Positions 1-10,914 of a DNA stretch of 64,000 bases are shown here, piece by piece. The stretch spans positions 69,655,261 to 69,719,260 of the forward strand of contig NC_134845.1 of NCBI RefSeq assembly GCF_965363235.1. Direction: 5' to 3'. Within the stretch, counting starts at the first letter, position 1, and each line of letters starts with the position of its first letter. A program made the translations under genes and the position numbers. This stretch comes from Mytilus galloprovincialis. Its lineage: Eukaryota; Mollusca; Bivalvia; Mytilida; Mytilidae. Below the pieces are notes generated by a model. The model had not been told where the DNA came from. It saw nothing but the letters and a program-made list of their open reading frames with translations, and ran no database searches.

Positions 1-748
1 GTTAACGAAGAAATTGACTGATAAACGAAAACATAATTGCACGATGCAGCATAAAATTATGACAAAGGTCAGATGATCCTATTTAGACGTACACTTTAAC
101 AATTTTTAGACAATGCTAAACCTTTTTTTTAGTTTACTGCCATACAAGTGAGATGTTTGGCTTGCTATAAAATCGTGTTAAATCAACCATTTACTACATT
201 AGGGAATGTCTGTACCAAGTCAGAATTTGACAATTGTTACCAATCGTCGGTGTCTTTGCGCCTTTGATTTTGCCATTTGTTGAATATTTTCCATTCTGTA
301 TTTTCATCGGAATTCGGTATTTTTTTAATACATTTCTTAACCATGATTAAAGTGATTAACGTGAAAACTGAATAGAAGTAAGGTTAGCAAGTAAATTTTA
401 AAGGGACGTGATTATATTTCAATCACATACTGAATATAGGTGATCGACATTTCCATTAAACTCAGATCAAAAACTGAGGTTGACCAATTTTTCAATCAAA
501 ATTAGGTCAATGTCAGACGAACTCTTCAAAATAGACCTACCATAACTTTTTACTCTGATTATAGTTGAGCTATTTCTTTAAGATATAACCTTTGAAGAAA
601 TTATGCAATATATTGAGTCTTTCGAACTGTCACTAATAAACCAGGAACATACGATATAGCTTATCAGCAATCAGCGTGTGCTTGTATATGTGCGTATGGA
701 TAGTAGGGTAATGTTATGTCTGAACATACAGACAAAACTATTGCTCAC
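1..748. other. Intron of the lectin gene, no exon seen
   Basis: No fibrinogen exon was found on the minus strand here. Bases about 190-335 are a plus-strand copy of a dispersed repeat (called R1 below) that carries a 'gccatttg...cggtattttt' block seen many times in this window. The rest shows nothing recognisable. Confidence 0.5.
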
Positions 749-913
749 CGGCAGGTCCTGTGCAGTCAGTTGCCTCAAGTGTGTATTTGGAATTGGGGTC
801 TCCGACTTTAAATGTTTCGAAATCTGCGTAGGAACAATTTCCTTCCAAATCTCCAAGCTCAACACGTAGACTATATCTACCGTTGCTTGTAATGATATGT
901 AGATTTTCATTCC
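749..913 (-). CDS. Exon 5: fibrinogen domain, beta-sheet part
   Basis: Translates [19 protein letters not shown], then [19 protein letters not shown] and a final CTGPAG, which matches the FBG block ending before the calcium-binding loop. The acceptor is TTTGATAG and the donor GCCG/GTGAGC is phase 1. The family normally has a further exon with the calcium site and two cysteines; it must lie to the left of base 1. Confidence 0.8.
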
Positions 914-3900
914 CTATCAAATAAAGATTTCATCGAATTAGTAACACATAATTAATGAGAGTTAACGGTAAGTAAATTTATACCAAAAAAATAACTTTAA
1001 CAAATTATATAAACAACCCAATAAACTTGATTTAAATAGAAGCATTTAATGTCATAGATAATAATACAAACTATCTCCAGTAGTCAATCAATTTAGTATT
1101 TATAAGAGTAAAGGACACTATAATTTAGTATTAACCCTGCGAATTGTTGATCCTGTCTGGTATGTATTAATGCATAAGTGCGTACAAGTCAATAGTTTTC
1201 AGCTTATAATAGATATAGGAAGATGTGGTGTTAGTGCCAATGAGACAACTCTCCATCCAAACAACAATTTGTAAAAGTAAACCATTATAGGTCAATATAC
1301 GGCCTTCAACACGGAACCTTGGCTCACACCGACCAACAAGCTATAAAGGGCCCAAAAATTACTAGTGTAAAACCATTCAAACTGGACAAACAACGGTTTA
1401 AGAATGAAAAACCAACGGTATAAAAATGAATAAAATAACATAAAGTATACAAACCGAGCCAGAATTCATGATTCAAATCTCCAAAACCATCTGTGTAATT
1501 TTTCCAGTTCCGGTAAAAGTCTAAGGAACCATCTAGTCTTTGCTGAAACACCTAAATTTACGCATATCACATTAAAGTGGAAGAAAATCGTATTGAAAGA
1601 CCGACCTTAATATAAGAACAAAACTCTAAAATAATTGTATAAGTTTATTTTATAGTTTTGTCATATTCTTTTATAAGCTACTAAGTTAATATAGTTTTTC
1701 AATTCTGTTTCATTCGGATTCTTTGAAAGAGGGACAAAAGACAACAGAGGGGCTATCAAACTCATATGTTGAATATTAACATAAAACGCCATGGCTAAAA
1801 AAGAAAAAAAAAGACAAAGACAAACAACAGTACTCAACATATATAGAAACCTAAATACTGATCAATATGCACCGCACCAAACACTGGGTATGATATCAGA
1901 ATCTTCGAAAGGATAGGCAGATCCTACTCATCATGTGGCATTCGTCGTGTTGCCCATGATTTTACAAACCCGATAATAAGTATAATTCCGTATACGGCCA
2001 CATTCAGGTATAGAACCACTAATTCAGGCCCGGTCGGAAAGAACATACGTAGTACATATTTAAAACAAAATAGTTCCTACGCATAACTGTATCTTTTTCA
2101 ATATGCGTCGCCGTCAACAAACATGGATTCTTCATAGAGGCAGTATAAATTTTCAAACAAAAAAGAGCAGTCATAGATATTAGTTATGTAAGCTCAATGC
2201 CAAAGTTTGCAACAACAAAAAAAATATGCATTTATCCATACAACTATGTTTACCCTCTTTGTATGTTAATTGAAAAACAAATATGAAAAAGGAAAAATTG
2301 CAGCTTGCTTTCAATTATCATAATGGATTCTAAGTCTACATTCCAAAATCAAATAATACTTTTAGATATGTAGATATATTGGCTCTAAATAATGATAATT
2401 TTCAACATGTACACTGGAGAGACTTATCCTGCTAAAAAAGATAAGACTAACAATGACAACTGATCTTTTTTATCTTGATATCTATATCTTTGACTTAATA
2501 TCAAAATTTACGATTAAAATTTTCCATTTTTTATGGTGACGTTCCCTTGTCATCTTCTACATGTTTTAATGTTCGTTCGTGTTTGTGACAACGTATTTGA
2601 TATTAAAAAAGGAATCTCTGTACCAAAAATTATTACACCAGAACTTTCAATATCACAAACCCGTCAAACCATTTAATAGAGTTTATCATCGACACAAGTA
2701 CATCATTCGTAAATATAAATCAACGTGCAGACATCTCATACGGTCGGATATTTCACATTTAATCTTGTGTGGTAATATTCTATATACTACTAATGCACAA
2801 AAATGACGTCATTCACCCCAAAAGGTAACTTAACCTTCAAAACAACTTTATTCAGAAGGGAAATAGTTACGATACAGCATTTTGTCATGTCAACAAAGTT
2901 GTTGGTATGATACGGGTTATGTTTGTCTTGTATATTTTAGATTAGATTTTTAGCGTGTTGACGCCACTTTTAAGCACCGCATTTGTGCTATTACTTGGCG
3001 GCCAGTATTTATTGTTGGAGGAAGCCGGAGTGCCCGGAGAAAACCATTACCTTCGATAGGAATACTGACTATCCTAGTCAATTAAGATTGCAGTCGAGTG
3101 TATCCGCACGAAACTCACAACCTCAGTGTTGAATGGCTAGTGATTACAGTAGTATCGTATATTTTATAATGGAATGATACTTAACCTATAATAGATGGAA
3201 TTGTGCTTGATTTGCATGTGATGTCAACATAATCTTTCAATCTGTGTAATTGAGGTCTTGAGCTGACATGTCAGTAACTGCTTTTGTTAGTCTTGTATTG
3301 TTTTTTTTTTTTATAGTTTGATTCATTTATACATGTTATATGTTTCGGAGGTTAGTGTATCGTCCATTTTTGCCGAACTAGTAAACATTTTTTTTTGTTT
3401 ATAGGCCAGATGATACCCTTATCCGGTTTTATTTTTTTCTTGCTGTGTTGAGGACACATTGGTAGCCTTGGTCTGTTCACTGCTCTGCTATAAATTTAAT
3501 GTCTCTTTGACCCTTTCTCTGTTTTTATTCTCAATTGAATGTATTAGCCACTGAGTGGAGTGAAGTGATGTCGTAATCATCGATTATAACCTTAGACGAA
3601 ACGCGCGACTTGCCTACTAAATTATAATCCTGCTACCTTTCATAACTATTTACACCACTGGGTCGATGCCACTTCTGGTGGACGTTTCGTCCCCGAGGGT
3701 ATCACCAGCCCAGTAGTCATCTCTTTGTTGTTGACATGAATATCAATTATATGGTCATTTTTATAAATTTCTTGTTACTAAACTTTGAATTTTTCAAAAA
3801 ACTAAGTATTTTCTTATCCCAGGAAAAGATTACCTTAGCCGTATTTTGCACAACTTTTTGGGATTTTGGATCCTCAATGCTCTTCAACTATGTACTTGCT

Positions 3901-6900
3901 TGGCTTAATAAATATTTTGATATGAGCGTCATTGGTGAGTCTTATGTAGACTAAAAAGTAAAATCACAAAAATCAGAGGAAAATCCAATCGGAAAGTCCA
4001 TAATTACATGGCAAAATCAAACAACAAAACACATCAAAAACGAATGGACAAGAACTGATTGAAACGCGCGTCTGACGTACTTAATTAATTTATAATCATT
4101 GTACTTTGATAACTATTAGGCACATCACTAATTTCAATTTGAATAATACTTGCCGTCCATCCGCCGTCAGCAATGTTCATTTCACAGTAAACATCGACAG
4201 AGTAATTAGAGATCGGAGAAATCGTGTAGACTCCTGAATCCGCACACATGGGAAGATCACTACAGTCCTTTGGATAAAGTGCTGAAACGTAAATTCAGTT
4301 TTGTAGGTATCAACAATATATGTATGTGTATATTAAATTCGTGAGAGTGATTATCTTTGTAGCTTTGTTTTTTATGGGAATTAATGAAAGATTCTGGTTT
4401 ATCATCATTCGAAGAAATTCAGACGATATAGTGAATAACTTCAAAGTATTGACACCTGAATAGTGGGTGTTTGTCTCTTGATGTTTACCACCAAGCACTC
4501 TTTGTCATATGATTAGGGACTTTCCAATTAAATTTTCCTCAGAGTTAGGTATTTATTTATTTTTTTTTTTGTATTTTTCGGTTTTCTTCGTAATTTCTGT
4601 AAATTCTGTATGGCTTTGTGTACATGTTATATGAGTTGTTCATATAACGATTCCGTATTTGTGCTGAATATTAAGTTCAAACAGTCTGATTATTTATTCA
4701 GGCGGTTTTGCAGTCAATGAAAGCCAGATGAAAAAGGATGATTGATTATAAGTTACTCAGTAATCATTGTTTACTTTTAGATGATGTCAATGGTCAACGT
4801 GAAATCATCCATTTAAATGTTTAATGGACGCCATCCGCGTGCAATTTACAATATTCGAATATCACAAATGCCAACGGATATGGTTCTAAGTATATTGTCT
4901 ATCAGATTAAGATTCTTGTTGTAAACGCTTGATAAATAGCAAATGATAGACAGACAAATATATACAATACAATGTATACTGTGATGTGAATGATTGATAT
5001 GCTTATATAAGACCTACTGATGGTACTTCCGTTGATGCTGAGGCTGGTGTTTGCACTCTGACCTACACCTAGGATGTTTGTAGCAAAACATGTGTAGTGT
5101 CCTTGGTCACACAAGGCAGCATTAATAATTGTAAGAGACGGGTTGGAAATAGAACTTCCGTTGATACCACTGGATGTTGAATTCAGTATTTTTATTTTAC
5201 CATAAACGATTCTGTACCAATAAACACTGGTAACAGTAAGGCTGGAGGCAACAGCACACTGTAGGGTCACTGATTCGCCAATACTAACAGAATAATTTAG
5301 TTTCTCGATATGAACAGATGGAATCGCACCTTCTACAAAGAAAAATAATGAAATTGACATCGTTTCTTTCAATTCTTCCCCATATTTAATAGTATTCAAC
5401 TTGAACCAGATTAAAACATATTATAAATATTAGTCATTTAAAATATTACTTACAAATAACCGTTACAAAATTATGCAAACAGTACTAATCTATCATAATA
5501 TTAGTGGAAGAAACTTTGAAAAACATAAAATTTATATTTGACATATTTATTTTAATGAGCAGAAATTGGAAATTTATTTGGTTACCTTAAACTGTTATTC
5601 AATTTTTCATGAATACTTACATTTGTTCTGGGAAAATTGATGTGGAGTTCAGTTAAACATGGTTTTAATCTTTGATCTAGTTTACAGTAACTTCGATTAA
5701 TCTTTGATCTAGTTCACAGCAACTTCGATTAATCTTAGATACTAGCAGGTGCATTGTATATTTTGCTTGATTAGTTTCTTAACGGTTATTTTTTGTCTCT
5801 GTGTATGCTTCGGGTTGATTTGATGATGTCCTTTCCAAAGCATTTTACCGTTTGCTCTTATTGTTTTACACCCCGTCCAAGTAAATAGTTGATCGCTCGG
5901 AAACCCGTCTGAACCTTCCGTATTATATATATATATGTGTCTGTCTGTCCAAAATCAGGACTGTCGTTCGTTACTGATTTTTTTCATAATTGTTTTTTCC
6001 TTTATTGTTTTAGCATGAATCAGGCGCTGGTTTTATCGTTTGAATTATTTAAAATGTTCACGTGTTGGTGCTGTGTATGTCTTACTGTACGGTATGGGTT
6101 TGTCTTTTGTTGGTTAAGACCGTGTCGCCACCTGTAATTGCTTTCATGTAAATGAGTTTAATGTGTTTACCTTGTTGATGGTTGTACCAATGAGAATTAT
6201 ACCACTTCTCTTAAGTTGTATATTTAGTTCAAACGTTAAGTTTTAGAATAGTTATCTTAAATCCGTAGGCGTTTAATTCTGATCACATTTTATGAAACGA
6301 CACACGCGAAATCGCTGAAATATCATATATGATTATGGCGTTTTGAGATTCTGCCGCTGTGTCTGTTCACTTTTTCAAAATCTTATTTGATGTTTAACGT
6401 TTGCAAAGGTTTTTTTTTATTTGGTTGATATTTCAGTACTTCGGTTTGCAATATCATTTGAAACTTTGTGTTGGCTTTTGTCGATTTTGATCAGATTTAA
6501 GTTCAGCCCGGTTAAATACGTAGTTATTTGTCATATAAGTGAGAGGTTTAGCTAGATATAAAACCAGGTTTAGTCCACCAATTTCTACATACGAAAATGC
6601 AGGTACCAATTAAGTCAAGAATATGACAGTTGTGTTTAAGATTTTATTTTGAAAATTGGTTTAAGGTCTTTCCATTTGAAATTTTCCTCAGAGTTCAGTT
6701 TTTTTTTATTATTTTACTTTTTGCATATCATATCATTTTTCATGATTAGTTTTAGTTGAAACATATTTATTTATAGTGGATTGGGAAACAAGTTTTGCAA
6801 CGGATATTAATCCCTTTCTACTTTGTGGTGCGAGTATTGCCTTGTAGCGGCAGTAGCTTGCTCTTTTTCGAAATCTACAAGGATTATCTCAGCTGATTCA

Positions 6901-7377
6901 AGAATTAAGTTTAGAATGACAAATACCGCTTATTTGAAACATGAACAATATTGTCAAGAATGTGGAATATTTCAATCTTTTTATGAATGCATTTATGTAT
7001 AATGATATTTGTTTGTTCATAAAAAAGAATAAAAAATGTACTGCCGTGGGTTATTAATGAATTCTTACTCCAATCTTACCAGATGGTTGTCGTATTAGCA
7101 TTCCATATTCTGATGTTTCTGTCTCAGGAAAAGAATCCGAGAACAATTTACATTCCCTTGTTATTTGATGGTAACTGGCTGAGTAACATGTTGGATTTTC
7201 TGAGCACAAACTAGCGCATATTATTTCTGATGACACTTTCTTTTCCGTCACCAAGTTATGTTCGTTCGTGGGTAGTGCAATCATATTCTCCTCTACTGTA
7301 AATGTTTGTTTCTTTACTTCAAGATCGAAACAACACACCAAACCTACAGTGCATATGAATGCAAACAACGTTTCCAT
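749..7377 (-). CDS. PAN-Ig-fibrinogen domain lectin (FREP-like), 5' part, 3' end beyond window
   Basis: Five exons on the minus strand (7377-7080, 5332-5027, 4281-4154, 1551-1455, 913-749) join in frame. The product begins with a signal peptide ([16 protein letters not shown]), then a PAN/apple domain, one Ig domain, and the first two thirds of a fibrinogen C-terminal domain. It is expected to be a secreted recognition lectin, as fibrinogen-related proteins (FREPs) are in molluscs. Intron phases are 1,1,0,1 and the last donor is phase 1; every junction restores the family consensus (for example GGWT followed by [16 protein letters not shown]). The Ig exon is symmetric (phase 1-1), the class expected for shuffled extracellular modules. 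The calcium-binding end of the FBG domain is not in the window, and bases 1-740 show no further FBG exon. Ig+FBG proteins are best known from gastropod FREPs; adding an N-terminal PAN domain is unusual. Missed small exons between those listed cannot be excluded. Confidence 0.8.
1206..1400 (-). repeat. Dispersed repeat R2
   Basis: The block 'gtgccaatgagacaactct' followed by 'cggccttcaacacgg' lies in the lectin intron next to exon 4. The same sequence recurs in the opposite orientation at about 8230-8400 and 8640-8800, and as a fragment at 59343-59390. It looks like a non-autonomous element of the type abundant in mussel genomes; its class was not determined. Confidence 0.6.
1455..1551 (-). CDS. 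Exon 4: fibrinogen domain, central part
   Basis: Translates [19 protein letters not shown] then [14 protein letters not shown], the conserved centre of fibrinogen-related domains. The acceptor is AATTTAG; the donor CTCG/GTTTGT is phase 1, and the glycine codon is completed by the next exon. An alternative acceptor nine bases downstream would remove VFQ and is less consistent with the family. Confidence 0.8.
1725..2015 (-). repeat. Dispersed repeat R4
   Basis: The sequence contains 'aacgccatggctaaaaa' and a block ending 'ggcattcgtcgtgttgcccatg'. It recurs at 55605-55740 in the same orientation and at about 59580-59770 in the opposite one. It is intronic here. No coding capacity is seen. Confidence 0.55.
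2579..2900 (+). mobile_element. Fragment of a reverse-transcriptase element (C-terminal part)
   Basis: A short open stretch reads [20 protein letters not shown], then [20 protein letters not shown]. This resembles the region after the YIDD motif in the element at 45.86-47.9 kb. DNA of the same kind recurs at 53530-53750. It is a fragment, not a gene, and sits in an intron of the minus-strand lectin gene. Confidence 0.5.
2925..3165 (-). mobile_element. tRNA-derived SINE (family B)
   Basis: On the minus strand it contains 'gtaatcactagccattcaac' then 'actgaggttg', nearly identical to the tRNA-like head at 17350-17430, with the same body ('ccgcatttgtgc' region). Two copies in opposite orientation plus a partial one at 49333-49437 define the family in this window. 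Confidence 0.65.
3240..3540 (+). repeat. Dispersed repeat R3, diverged copy
   Basis: Carries the landmarks of R3: a 'tagtcttgtattg' start, a 'gccagatgatacc' middle and a 'gtctctttgacc...ttctcaatt' end. Better copies are at 52015-52460, 53930-54370 and 62820-63065, and an inverted one at 36118-36250. Confidence 0.5.
3595..3960 (+). repeat. Dispersed repeat R8 with 'acgaaacgcgcg' ends
   Basis: The segment starts 'gacgaaacgcgcgacttgcc' and ends 'gagtcttatgtagac'. Diverged relatives occur at 4050-4130, 42848-42925 (exactly at the breakpoint of the cGAS-like duplication) and 47735-47875. The short ORF inside it is not a gene. Confidence 0.55.
3968..4050 (-). repeat. Dispersed repeat R1 fragment
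   Basis: Minus-strand copy of the R1 block ('ggaaagtccataattacatg' then 'gcaaaatcaaac'). Other R1 copies are at 190-335, 4505-4565, 6555-6720, 35575-35760, 39850-39960, 48025-48130, 54690-54790, 56490-56670 and 59050-59110. Confidence 0.6.
4154..4281 (-). CDS. Exon 3: start of fibrinogen domain (GC donor)
   Basis: The exon encodes [19 protein letters not shown], then [15 protein letters not shown], the N-terminal A subdomain of a fibrinogen-related domain with its two usual cysteines. The acceptor is TTACGTTTCAG. The next family-consistent exon begins GTG TTT CAG in phase 0, which requires this exon to end at ACG. The intron then starts GCAAGT, the classic GC-AG donor. A GT donor four bases further (GCAA/GTATTA) would end in phase 1 and does not fit the next exon. 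Confidence 0.75.
5027..5332 (-). CDS. Exon 2: immunoglobulin domain
   Basis: This 306-nt exon encodes one Ig domain: GESVTLQC, the core tryptophan in VYWYR, and the DxGxYxC signature in [10 protein letters not shown]. The acceptor is TTTCTTTGTAG and the donor is GGAA/GTACCA, both phase 1. The open frame continues past the donor into a hydrophobic segment and stops at 4902, so a read-through product is possible. The match to I-set or V-set was not resolved. Confidence 0.8.
5671..5740. repeat. 36-bp unit duplicated in tandem
   Basis: The unit 'aatctttgatctagtt(t/c)aca' plus 'g(t/c)aacttcgatt' is present twice in a row with two substitutions. It lies in the intron between the PAN and Ig exons. 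Confidence 0.6.
6555..6720 (+). repeat. Dispersed repeat R1
   Basis: Longer copy of R1 beginning 'ataaaaccaggtttagtcca' and ending 'cctcagagttcag'. The same order of blocks is seen at 35575-35760 and 56490-56670. Confidence 0.65.
6770..6895 (-). mobile_element. 3' part of tRNA-derived SINE (family A)
   Basis: Matches in inverted orientation the tail of the element at 19415-19745: 'tggattgggaaacaagtttt' then 'gcaacggatattaatccctt' and the 'ttgccttgtagcggcagtag' block. The tRNA-like head is missing, so the copy is 5'-truncated. Confidence 0.65.
7080..7377 (-). CDS. Exon 1: signal peptide and PAN/apple domain
   Basis: The ATG at 7377 starts a hydrophobic leader of about 16 residues followed by roughly 80 residues with the PAN cysteine pattern ([18 protein letters not shown], then RECKLF). 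The exon ends at a strong donor (CATCTG/GTAAGA) in phase 1, which joins the Ig exon to give RQPSEGAIPSV. PAN domains bind proteins or carbohydrates; the specific ligand here is unknown. A weak TATA-like TATTTATA lies about 70 bases upstream on the minus strand. Confidence 0.75.
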
Positions 7378-7442
7378 AGTGTCCTCCCTCCGTGGGTGAG
7401 GATTTTTAATTTGTGAAATGAATAAGGGACAGTTTGGCTAAC

Positions 7443-7453
7443 GGTATAAATAG
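7443..7453 (-). promoter_or_regulatory. Weak TATA-like element for the lectin gene
   Basis: The minus strand carries CCTATTTATACC here, about 70 bases before the ATG at 7377. The spacing would allow a transcription start near 7420. It is a weak match in AT-rich DNA, so this is tentative. Confidence 0.25.
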
Positions 7454-8229
7454 GCTTTTCGTAATAATACCTGTGCAAATATCGAAAGACAATGCACGTA
7501 CAAAAGTATATAATTATATGAGTCAAAATAAATAATGCTTGTTTGCATATATAAATAATTGTAGTTAAACTAACGATTTAATCAGACTATTAATGAATAA
7601 TTTTATGTTATGAGTTCAAGTTTCACCTTTACTGACATACGGATCAGAACCAGAACAAAAATATCGAGTTACTAATATCTCTTTGTACTGTAATAATATC
7701 TTATGCATAATGATTATGCATGCAAAGCTTTAACGATCAGTCGAAACATGGATATCAACAGATCTGTTTACTCAAACACATTTTTCGTTCACATGTTGAT
7801 TCATGTGTTCAATGGAAAGCTTAAATAAACATGTAATTAAAATAAAGTTGTTACCGTTCTATAGATACTATAGTGCCTTCATATTTTAGGTTATGTATGT
7901 TTGTATGTAAATTAATTGACATGGTTTAAATAATTGAGAAGCAGTCCTATTTAGACACGCCTCTATATAGATGCTAATTATATCAAGACTAATCTGAAGG
8001 CGCGCAGCATCTGAATTGTATTTCATTATAAATTGTAGTCAATTGTTTCTCAGACGAGGACTGCATGTTTCTGGGAGTATTATTCACATAGTATTTAATA
8101 TTATTTAATTAGAAATCAAACTTTGTCCTGAAAATGGAGAATTCTAAAGTTACAGTTAAAAATATGGATTTTTTTGAAATCTTTATGCTTAACTATATAT
8201 AGTCATTTCTACGATATTCAATGGTTCAC

Positions 8230-8400
8230 TTGGTTCAATTAAATTTTGTAACTTTCTTTTGGACTTAATGTCTTCTACCTGAAATTTTGTAATTTATAGT
8301 GAACGTGTTGAAGGTCGTACAATGGTTTACTTTTATTAATTGTTATTTGGATGGAGAGTTGTCTAATTGGCGCTCACACCACATCTTCCTATATCTTTCA
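8230..8400 (+). repeat. Dispersed repeat R2
   Basis: Plus-strand end of R2 ('gtgttgaaggtcgtacaatg' then 'gatggagagttgtct'). A second partial copy follows at 8640-8800. Between 7460 and 12340 no exon was recognised; ORFs at 8565-8869 are inside this repeat. Confidence 0.6.
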
Positions 8401-8639
8401 AACAAAAATTAAGATATCTATTTTTTTAAAAGTGTGTATGGTTTCATTTTGGAATAAGTATGTGGCAAACCAAATAAATTATCAGCAACACTTATAAACT
8501 ACTGTTTGTGTAACATCATTTTCCTTAGACACAGGAGATCACTTCAAGATCAGTTTATGTAAACATGGTTTCCAAATGTACAAGAATGTTCCAAAATCAT
8601 CGAATTTTGACGGATATTTTGGGGTTTGGAAACTTTTTG

Positions 8640-8800
8640 GATATTTTAGAATTTCACAATGTTTACACTTTTTTCTGTTTGAATGGTTTTACACTAGTAA
8701 TTTTTTGGGCCAATTACAGCTTGCAGTTTTGTGTGAGCCAAGGCTCTGTGTTGAAGGCTGTACCTTGTATAATGGTTTACTTTTATATACCCGTCAATGG
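8640..8800 (+). repeat. Dispersed repeat R2, second copy
   Basis: Contains 'ttgaatggttttacactagt', 'gtgtgagccaaggctctgtg' and 'ttgaaggctgtac', which mirror the inverted copy at 1206-1400. Confidence 0.6.
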
Positions 8801-9276
8801 GACTTATTAGTGTATAACTTTGTCTGTAGGTCTACCATTCTGTCAGATATGGCATTGAGAAGTTATTGAACTTTCATTTTTGAAACAGCAACATGCGCTC
8901 ATGGCGAAGCTGATTAATTGTCTCTTACATTACAAACTACATGACATACAATGTACAAATGTATGTACCAAAACTCAATTTTAGGCATTATATTTCAGTA
9001 GAATTTTGGATAATGTTACAAGATTATTTGGTAAACTAAGGGCTCAAGTAATTTACTATCAAATACATAAATGGGGCATATAAAAGTCAATCTAATGATA
9101 AAAGTTTCCCAAATCAAAAACATTGGTGATATATATAATATACATGTATATATCCTTCATATGTATTATCAACATTACAATAACAGGTGTAGTACATGTA
9201 TCATCCATGTCAAGCTCTAAATTGTTCCTTATTATTTGTATAAACTGGGAATGAATTTAACAAAAACAGCGGTTGC

Positions 9277-9483
9277 CATTTATTCTTGTCTGCCAAATAT
9301 TTTTTTTTGTAAATGGTTTTGATATGAAAATATGCTGTCTGTCTGTCTGTTGTCATTGATTCTTGCCTATCAAATATTGTTTTTTTGTTAATTGTTTTAA
9401 TATGAAAATATATTGATTCTTGTCTGTCTTGTCTGTCTGTCGTCTGTATGTCTGTCTATCTGTCCGTCCGTCCCTCCGTCCGT
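9277..9483 (+). repeat. GTCT/CCGT microsatellite with an approximately 75-bp duplication
   Basis: Two successive copies of a block ('attcttg(t/c)ct' to 'tatgaaaatat') are each followed by GTCT repeats; the second run passes into TCCG repeats. This is simple-sequence DNA in intergenic space. Confidence 0.7.
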
Positions 9484-10914
9484 AGAACATTCACACAAAT
9501 AATCAGTTTTTCACCTTTTTTTATGATTGGTACAAGTATGTGTATGTACTTTTATAATGACAGGTTACATATCAAGTACAAATTTTGTTACGTCTGATTC
9601 AATCAAACATGTCTATAATACTCAGTTTTCACACCTTTTATATATATAGTTATTCATCATGCTTAAAGATATTGAATTGATATGTATTACAATACACCAT
9701 GCCAAATTATAGATTATTTTAAGTATATAGCATTTTGGTCCAGTATAAAGAAATTTTAAGCAAGAGGGGACTATGTATTTCTATGCAGGATACTATACTC
9801 CGTCACCGTCATAATTATTCTCATGATTTAAATTCGTTAATTTGAAAATGAGTAAAGTAAATTAGAAATAAAATTAATCAATTTTGTTTACATTCCAATT
9901 TTAACCATGTAAACGAAATAGAAATTGTTCTCAGGGTCTCACTGCTTGAGCAAATATGATATTCTGAACTTGTGGCATGTGCAGTTAAAATTGTAATTTT
10001 TTTTTATTTTTTATTTTTTTATTTTTTTACTAAAACCAAAACTGTTTAAACCGCGGCTGCCTATCGGTGATTCAATGTTATTTGTTTTATACCAAACACC
10101 TGCTTTTAAAATGCATAGTATAATTGTTTTATTTGCTGATACTGATATACATGTGCGTGTCACTTTTATCGTTCTTAAATAATGTGTAACTCTTTTAATT
10201 TTATAAAATTAATATTTATCTGTAAATTTTCAGTTGTGATGGCATTTTTCAGTTTGATATCGCCTTTGAAAAACATGTATTTTGATGTCTAACATTTTAT
10301 AAAGATCTTCAGCATAAGCTGTGATCCATTATTATCTGTCTTTCAAAATAGTATTCATATATTATTGTTTAAATTAAAACATTCATACTTGTTTTGTGCT
10401 TTATTACTTATGTTCATCATCTGAATTTGCAAAATACTTGTCTAAAATTTAAAAAAAATCAATGTGCATAACTTATATCGTCGACACAAAGTTGTCTCAT
10501 GCCAATACAATTTCTATATATTAAATATTTTTTTATGAGAAAAAAAAATCGACAAAATCTCTCACTTTATACATTTGCCTTTCTCACCCATTTACAATAC
10601 TCAAGGATTTGTATAGTAAATCCTTGCAGTACTGAAGTATGCTGTTTGGTATTTACATAGGGAAACCATTATATCTCCTAGATCCGGGAATTTAAATTAA
10701 AAAAATACGAATTGATGTGCAAAAAGTGGCGAACAATTAGTAGTCTACATAGATAAATACGATTTGCACAGTGCCCTCACCAAGTTAGTCGTGGTCATGT
10801 CCTTAGGTTTTCAAAATCAAATTGTCTACGCTGCTTCAAAAATCATGCCGCTTAATTCTTCTCTGAAAGTTCAATTCCTCTCAATTTTGCATAGTCCGCT
10901 ATAAAAAGACTCGA

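Larger units (their letters stand above)
5333..7079. other. Intron between PAN and Ig exons
   Basis: Holds the 36-bp duplication, an R1 copy at 6555-6720 and a truncated SINE at 6770-6895. ORFs of about 60 codons here have no recognisable content. Confidence 0.5.

Noticed and set aside
4902-5399. Stand-alone single-exon Ig membrane protein
   Set aside because: The upstream codons lie before a good acceptor and the Ig exon fits in phase between PAN and FBG exons. The tail is kept only as a possible read-through isoform.
9277-9483. Regulatory repeat
   Set aside because: Plain GTCT/TCCG microsatellite in intergenic DNA.
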